The notes under the pieces are model-generated. The model made no database searches. It saw only the letters and a list, made by a program, of their open reading frames with translations, and was not told the origin of the DNA. From positions 1-10,308 of the forward strand of contig DEQB01000091.1 in NCBI GenBank assembly GCA_002359085.1: a DNA stretch of 10,308 bases, written 5' to 3'. Positions 6,907 to 10,308 of this stretch are shown here, piece after piece. Every line of letters starts with the position of its first letter. Position 1 is the stretch's first letter. Made by a program: the position numbers and the translations under genes. Source of the DNA: Erysipelothrix sp. UBA3377. Lineage in GTDB: Bacteria; Bacillota_I; Bacilli_A; Erysipelotrichales; Erysipelotrichaceae.

Positions 6907-7504
6907 TATCAGTATCCCCCTTACCATAACTCGCAATTATATTTTGTAATTCTTCTATATTTCGAACGGATAAGACATGCAACAATGAAGGATATAACAT
7001 CAACGGATGTTCAAATGATTTCACATCACCCATCGCATCACACAAACTATAACGAATAAACTTACGCAAAATGTCTGTGAGTTCCGTTTTACCAATCCTT
7101 TTATCAAAAAGTCCGGTCGCATCCAATTCCCCTAAAATCTCTTCAGGAGTTACCAATATTTCCGACATCATAGAAATTTCTTTTTGTTTCTCATAATAAA
7201 GTTTTCTAAGTATAATCAACACGATGGTCTCATTTTTACGGAGTGTTAAATGTGTCATGGCTTGATTACTCTTTAGCGCGATTACATTATTGGGAACATC
7301 ATGAACCACTTCCATATCAATCAAGCCAAAGTAGTTCTTATATAAATCCAAAAACTGCAGCGCTATGAAATAATCTTTACGATCGCGATCACGATCCTTA
7401 CAAATAAAGCTTTGCTTCAAAAGTAAGTTCGCAATACGCGCATAATCATTTTTTTGAGTGGTTGTTAGGTCATCAAAATGATGCATCAGATTTCTATAGC
7501 TCAT
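6884..7504 (-). CDS. jetB: Wadjet subunit JetB, MukE-like (DUF4194)
   Basis: JetB is the small winged-helix (KITE/MukE-like) partner that binds the kleisin JetA and helps form the JetABC complex. The 206-residue length is normal for the DUF4194 family. Its start region (about 20-60) is an LLLKQSFI helix followed by an unusual DRDRDRKD run at 37-44 and then a long helix (FIALQFLDLYKNYFGLI). The middle has the LTLRKNETIVLIILRKLYYEKQ segment typical of the family, then helices and a strand around the winged-helix fold. The acidic C-terminus ends DNETTDED. The ATG at 7504 overlaps the jetA TGA as ATGA, and AAGGAG lies 9 nt upstream, so start and coupling are clear. Assignment relies on family resemblance plus its place between jetA and jetC. 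Confidence 0.9.
   Translation of the reverse strand: MSYRNLMHHFDDLTTTQKNDYARIANLLLKQSFICKDRDRDRKDYFIALQFLDLYKNYFGLIDMEVVHDVPNNVIALKSNQAMTHLTLRKNETIVLIILRKLYYEKQKEISMMSEILVTPEEILGELDATGLFDKRIGKTELTDILRKFIRYSLCDAMGDVKSFEHPLMLYPSLLHVLSVRNIEELQNIIASYGKGDTDNETTDED
6916..6922 (-). promoter_or_regulatory. Shine-Dalgarno that decides the jetC start
   Basis: AAGGGGG on the minus strand, 9 nt before the ATG at 6906 and inside the jetB coding sequence. It favours the start at 6906 over the upstream TTG at 6936, which would add 10 residues not expected in the family. Confidence 0.7.
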
Positions 7505-8832
7505 TTTTGTTTTCTCCTTAAATTATAATTTTTAAATGTAAAACCATTGAAGAATACCTCAGATTTATCTTCAACAACTTCGTACTTAGATCCATAAGCG
7601 TAGCCGTAAATATACACCAATACCGCAAGTGTGATATCCTCATTGACAATATCACGAATAGAAATTTCATTTTGCAGTTCCAAGCGATTAAGTACCATTG
7701 ATTCCACCCGCTCCCTTGAGTACGAACTGGGTTTCAATAAAGCCGCAACCTCTGCTTCCATTTCGAATGCTTCAACCCCAAAATCCTCGATAGTAGATAC
7801 ATCCATCTTTAACCGTTCTCTGGGGGTATAGAGGGAAGTTTCATCCATTGTGAATATTTCATGGATCTTTACGGGAATTTCAAAATCTTCATCAACGTCT
7901 TTCATCAATTGAACAAGCTTCACAAGATGCCCCGCAATATCCACACTTGAATTTAAGATAAAGTTAATCCGACTCAATGCAGTCCCTATAAGCTTTTCAT
8001 TATGACGGTTAATTATATCAATCCTTGCAGATATACTGTCAAAGTAATTAAAAATCTCATCCAAACGATCATAATACATTGCGTATGCTTCATTGAATCC
8101 CATGTCTTTTCGATCAGCAGCTTTAACACTTGCGGCATCCAATAGCCCGTCATCTGACTTGATCCTATCAATGGAAGTTAAGATTGATAATCGATAACGA
8201 TCCGGATTGTCTTTCGTAATCAAATTATAATAAGCCTTATCCAATACCTTCATCTGATACTCAGATGTTAACAGTTGCATCAACTCATTCACGTCATCGG
8301 TAATATGTGTTTCAAACATCTTTTGATGGTAGTTTCTGATATTGGTACTCAAAAGCTTTAACTCTTTAGCCAAAGAGATTGTATTTTGATACGCATTATC
8401 CAAACTCTCCATCGCATCCCGCGTATTAATCTCTTTCAAAAATTTATCGATCGCATAAATATAACCACTATATTCAAGAGTTTCAGTCACCTCTAACTCA
8501 GAGATAAAATCGATAAACTGAATCGTATAATCATGAAAAACAATCGTCTGATTATATTGTGCATCAAGTTCTATACCAATCCAAGATAATTCTTGAAGTC
8601 TTCTGATAAAGTCCATCGCCTCATCACGGGGTGTAGATTGTGTATCACGATCCAAAAACTCAATATAATCACGCAATACTTCAATCGCAGCGTTTCTAGA
8701 AATACGAAAATCCAAGTCATGTTTAACTTGGTCGTATAAAACAAATAAATATTGGCTCATCAAGCGCCGATTATCACCTTGAAATAAATTAAAGAAATTA
8801 TAAGGCAATAAATCTGTGTAAATGTCTCTCAT
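7501..8832 (-). CDS. jetA: Wadjet subunit JetA, kleisin/MukF-like (DUF5716 type)
   Basis: JetA is the kleisin-like subunit that bridges the JetC heads and binds JetB. The protein has 443 residues from the chosen ATG. The N-terminus (LLPYNFFNLFQGDNRRLM, then a helix-rich part with YLFVLYDQ) matches the JetA family that I know as DUF5716, rather than the DUF3375 type of type I Wadjet, which suggests a type II-like system. An acidic loop and WIGIELDAQYNQTIVFHDY look like a winged helix and wing at about 85-115. The middle is long helices. The C-terminal part (about 375-435, SSYSRERVESMVLNRLEL onward) is a possible second head-binding domain. The ATG at 8832 is preferred over a TTG at 8850, because GAGGA lies 4 nt before it and the TTG has none. 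The stop overlaps the jetB start. The exact type needs a profile search. Confidence 0.85.
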   Translation of the reverse strand: MRDIYTDLLPYNFFNLFQGDNRRLMSQYLFVLYDQVKHDLDFRISRNAAIEVLRDYIEFLDRDTQSTPRDEAMDFIRRLQELSWIGIELDAQYNQTIVFHDYTIQFIDFISELEVTETLEYSGYIYAIDKFLKEINTRDAMESLDNAYQNTISLAKELKLLSTNIRNYHQKMFETHITDDVNELMQLLTSEYQMKVLDKAYYNLITKDNPDRYRLSILTSIDRIKSDDGLLDAASVKAADRKDMGFNEAYAMYYDRLDEIFNYFDSISARIDIINRHNEKLIGTALSRINFILNSSVDIAGHLVKLVQLMKDVDEDFEIPVKIHEIFTMDETSLYTPRERLKMDVSTIEDFGVEAFEMEAEVAALLKPSSYSRERVESMVLNRLELQNEISIRDIVNEDITLAVLVYIYGYAYGSKYEVVEDKSEVFFNGFTFKNYNLRRKQK

Positions 8833-8836
8833 AAAG

Positions 8837-8842
8837 TCCTCT
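8837..8842 (-). promoter_or_regulatory. Shine-Dalgarno that decides the jetA start
   Basis: AGAGGA on the minus strand lies 4 nt before the ATG at 8832. The alternative TTG at 8850 has no such site and falls in the promoter-to-start region. Confidence 0.6.
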
Positions 8843-8851
8843 TTTAACAAT

Positions 8852-8880
8852 AGTATAGCTTGGTTTTATGCTCTTTTAAA
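8852..8880 (-). promoter_or_regulatory. Candidate promoter of the Wadjet operon with -35 dyad
   Basis: In the 56-bp gap before jetA, TTTAAA (8880-8875) and TATACT (8857-8852) are exactly 17 bp apart. The -10 matches five of six consensus bases and the -35 four of six. Transcription would start near 8845, leaving a leader that is mostly the Shine-Dalgarno. The -35 lies in the loop of a small dyad, ATGCT (8884-8880) and AGCAT (8872-8868), which could bind a regulator. The ATPase gene ends at 8889 with no U-tract terminator between, so read-through from it is possible. Confidence 0.5.
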
Positions 8881-8888
8881 GCATTCTC

Positions 8889-10211
8889 TTAAATTAACAA
8901 AGTCGATTCATGATCCAATAACAATTCAAGAAGATAAAATGGAATATAGTGTACATTGCGTCCTTCATCTTTCCCCATATTCTTCATAGAGATACGAAAT
9001 GATTTTTTTGGTTTCTCTTTATCAATAAAGTTATTAAATGAAATTGAGGATGTTTTAATGGATGATTTTACTTCAAAAGGCGTAATATCCCCTTCGAAAT
9101 ACGTAATGAAATCAATCTCTAAATGGTGCGTTGGTTCATAGTAGTAGGTTTTTTTATCCTTATGTCTAAATGTTTGCGCCACAATATTCTCAAATATTGC
9201 ACCTTTATATATACCTAAATTTCCACTCAACAATTCTTTAATATCACTCTCATCAAATTGAGAAATTAATAAACCCGTATCAAACATATAAATCTTAAAG
9301 TTTGAAAGATCCTTATGTGCTTCCAAAGGTCTTTTAACTTGATTCAGCTTGTTCACTTTAATAACAAGGCCACTGTCCTGTAACCACTGAAGGCTTGAAT
9401 CAAAATAACGGGCATTGTAACCCTTTTTAACCACACTATACTGAAACTTTTTATTATCTTTCGCCAGTTGTAGTGGAATTGACTCAAAACACTCTCTGGT
9501 CTTAATACGATCACTTCCCAAAGCATACTTCGCCATGTCATTAGAATAATCAGATACAATGCGGCGTTGAATGGCCAAAGCATCACGATACGACTTACTG
9601 CCCATAAATGCATTAACGACTTCAGGCATTCCCCCTATAACAACGTAATCTTTAAAAATATCATTCATTTTATGATGCACTACTTCAGAAAGGCGCACAC
9701 AATTTATCAAGGCATTTTCCATAGATTCAATCATCTGATCATCAATTCCATAAGCCTTCATAAACTCTATAAACGATAATGGGAACATATCCCAAGTCTC
9801 AACATATCCCACAGGAAAAGATGTTGAGGCAGCGATCGCCACACCCAAAACACTACCAGAGCAGATAATATCTGTTGGGAATGATTCCGACATAAATTTT
9901 AATGCCGTTAAAGCATCTGAACTCGCTTGTATCTCATCCAAGAATAATAAGGTATTATCATCAAAAGGAACACCCATATACGTTAACTTTAAATAAGCAA
10001 GAATCTCTTCAGGGTCTCTTGTACTCTCAAACAATTTAACAAACTCAAGTTGACGCTCAAAGTTAATCTCTACTACATGATCATAATTTTCCTGCGCAAA
10101 TCTACGAATACTAAATGTCTTCCCAACTTGACGCGCCCCTTTAATGATGAGCGGCTTTTTATTATTTGAATCTTTCCACGCTACAAGCCTATTTTCAATG
10201 TTTCTTTTCAT
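8889..10211 (-). CDS. AAA_14/DUF4143-type P-loop ATPase
   Basis: This 440-residue protein fits the widespread AAA_14 ATPase plus DUF4143 family, whose cellular role is mostly unknown. The ATPase part has Walker A GARQVGKT (25-32), Walker B LLFLDEIQ (88-95, D92 and E93) and a sensor-like ICSGSVLG (116-123). The C-terminal DUF4143 part carries a PD-(D/E)xK-like pattern: a KGAIFEN helix, then E365-I-D367 and E380-V-K382, so a nuclease-type fold is plausible but activity is unproven. The start is placed at the ATG at 10211 because AGGTGAT precedes it closely. An upstream TTG and an ATG at 10232 lack such a site. It lies 56 nt before jetA but the gap holds a separate promoter. It is not a standard Wadjet gene, so a shared function is open. 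Confidence 0.85.
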   Translation of the reverse strand: MKRNIENRLVAWKDSNNKKPLIIKGARQVGKTFSIRRFAQENYDHVVEINFERQLEFVKLFESTRDPEEILAYLKLTYMGVPFDDNTLLFLDEIQASSDALTALKFMSESFPTDIICSGSVLGVAIAASTSFPVGYVETWDMFPLSFIEFMKAYGIDDQMIESMENALINCVRLSEVVHHKMNDIFKDYVVIGGMPEVVNAFMGSKSYRDALAIQRRIVSDYSNDMAKYALGSDRIKTRECFESIPLQLAKDNKKFQYSVVKKGYNARYFDSSLQWLQDSGLVIKVNKLNQVKRPLEAHKDLSNFKIYMFDTGLLISQFDESDIKELLSGNLGIYKGAIFENIVAQTFRHKDKKTYYYEPTHHLEIDFITYFEGDITPFEVKSSIKTSSISFNNFIDKEKPKKSFRISMKNMGKDEGRNVHYIPFYLLELLLDHESTLLI

Positions 10212-10215
10212 TCTA

Positions 10216-10221
10216 TCACCT
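10216..10221 (-). promoter_or_regulatory. Shine-Dalgarno that decides the ATPase start
   Basis: AGGTGA on the minus strand ends 4 nt before the ATG at 10211. The upstream candidates at 10232 (ATG) and 10256 (TTG) have no comparable site. Confidence 0.55.
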
Positions 10222-10227
10222 AATCGA

Positions 10228-10257
10228 ATCATACCATAGTCGTTAAAAATATGCAAA
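10228..10257 (-). promoter_or_regulatory. Candidate promoter of the ATPase gene
   Basis: TTTGCA (10257-10252) and TATGAT (10233-10228) are 18 bp apart on the minus strand, with the -10 17 bp before the start codon. The -35 overlaps the inner repeat. An alternative -10, TATAAA at 10271-10266, lies between the two repeat copies but lacks a good -35. Either way the repeats overlap the promoter. Confidence 0.4.
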
Positions 10258-10300
10258 ATGCATATTTTATACGGTGTTTTTTATGCAAAATGCATATTTT
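10246..10300. repeat. Tandem 19-bp repeat with dyad symmetry, operator-like
   Basis: The 19-bp unit TATGCAAAATGCATATTTT occurs at 10250-10268 and 10282-10300, exactly, with a 32-bp period (about three helical turns). Each unit has the dyad TATGCA-AAA-TGCATA. In the copy nearer the gene the arms extend to 10 bp (10246-10255 and 10259-10268); in the outer copy only six base pairs match. Spacing on one DNA face and the place over the promoter suggest two sites for a dimeric regulator. No regulator gene is visible in the window. Confidence 0.75.
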
Positions 10301-10308
10301 TAACGTCA

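Noticed and set aside
6907..6936. Longer jetC N-terminus starting at the TTG at 6936
   Set aside because: It adds ten residues not expected in the family, has no Shine-Dalgarno and increases overlap with jetB. The ATG at 6906 has AAGGGGG and the typical N-terminus.
10250..10300. Start of a CRISPR array
   Set aside because: Only two copies exist, the unit is 19 bp, the gap is 13 bp, and the unit is AT-rich with an internal dyad over a promoter. Operator sites fit better.

Overview
The window reads as an accessory (defence-type) region of a low-GC Gram-positive bacterium (Bacillota). The DNA is AT-rich, Shine-Dalgarno sites are strong (AAGGAGGT, AAGGGGG, GGGAGGTG), Trp is encoded by TGG and TGA is used as a stop. 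That argues against the Mycoplasma code but cannot name the genus. Every supported gene lies on the minus strand, so transcription runs from high to low coordinates.

In transcription order, the first gene (10211-8889) is an AAA_14/DUF4143-type P-loop ATPase. Its promoter region holds a 19-bp direct repeat with dyad symmetry that looks like an operator pair. Next is the main feature, a complete Wadjet plasmid-restriction operon: jetA (kleisin-like, MukF analogue), jetB (MukE-like, DUF4194), jetC (SMC ATPase) and jetD (Toprim nuclease subunit). The first three junctions overlap (ATGA; 23 nt; TAATG). A promoter is proposed in the short gap before jetA. A GNAT acetyltransferase follows jetD after 14 nt, with a perfect Shine-Dalgarno directly after the jetD stop. 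An 11-bp-stem hairpin, read as a terminator, closes the five-gene unit. In the expected mechanism JetABC loads on and extrudes closed circular DNA and JetD cleaves it. The acetyltransferase is not a known Wadjet component and may be a passenger or an accessory.

Downstream are two small genes that each pair an N-terminal membrane segment with a predicted nuclease domain. One is a two-TM protein followed by an HNH domain in another reading frame, most simply one gene broken by a 1-nt frameshift in an A4 run. The other is an intact single-TM NERD-domain protein with a U-tract terminator. The far left end holds a 38-codon remnant that vaguely resembles the C-terminus of an IS21-type IstB helper ATPase.

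The Wadjet system itself is described. The less explained parts are the coupled GNAT gene, the repeat-controlled ATPase next door, and the adjacent pair of membrane-anchored nuclease-like genes.
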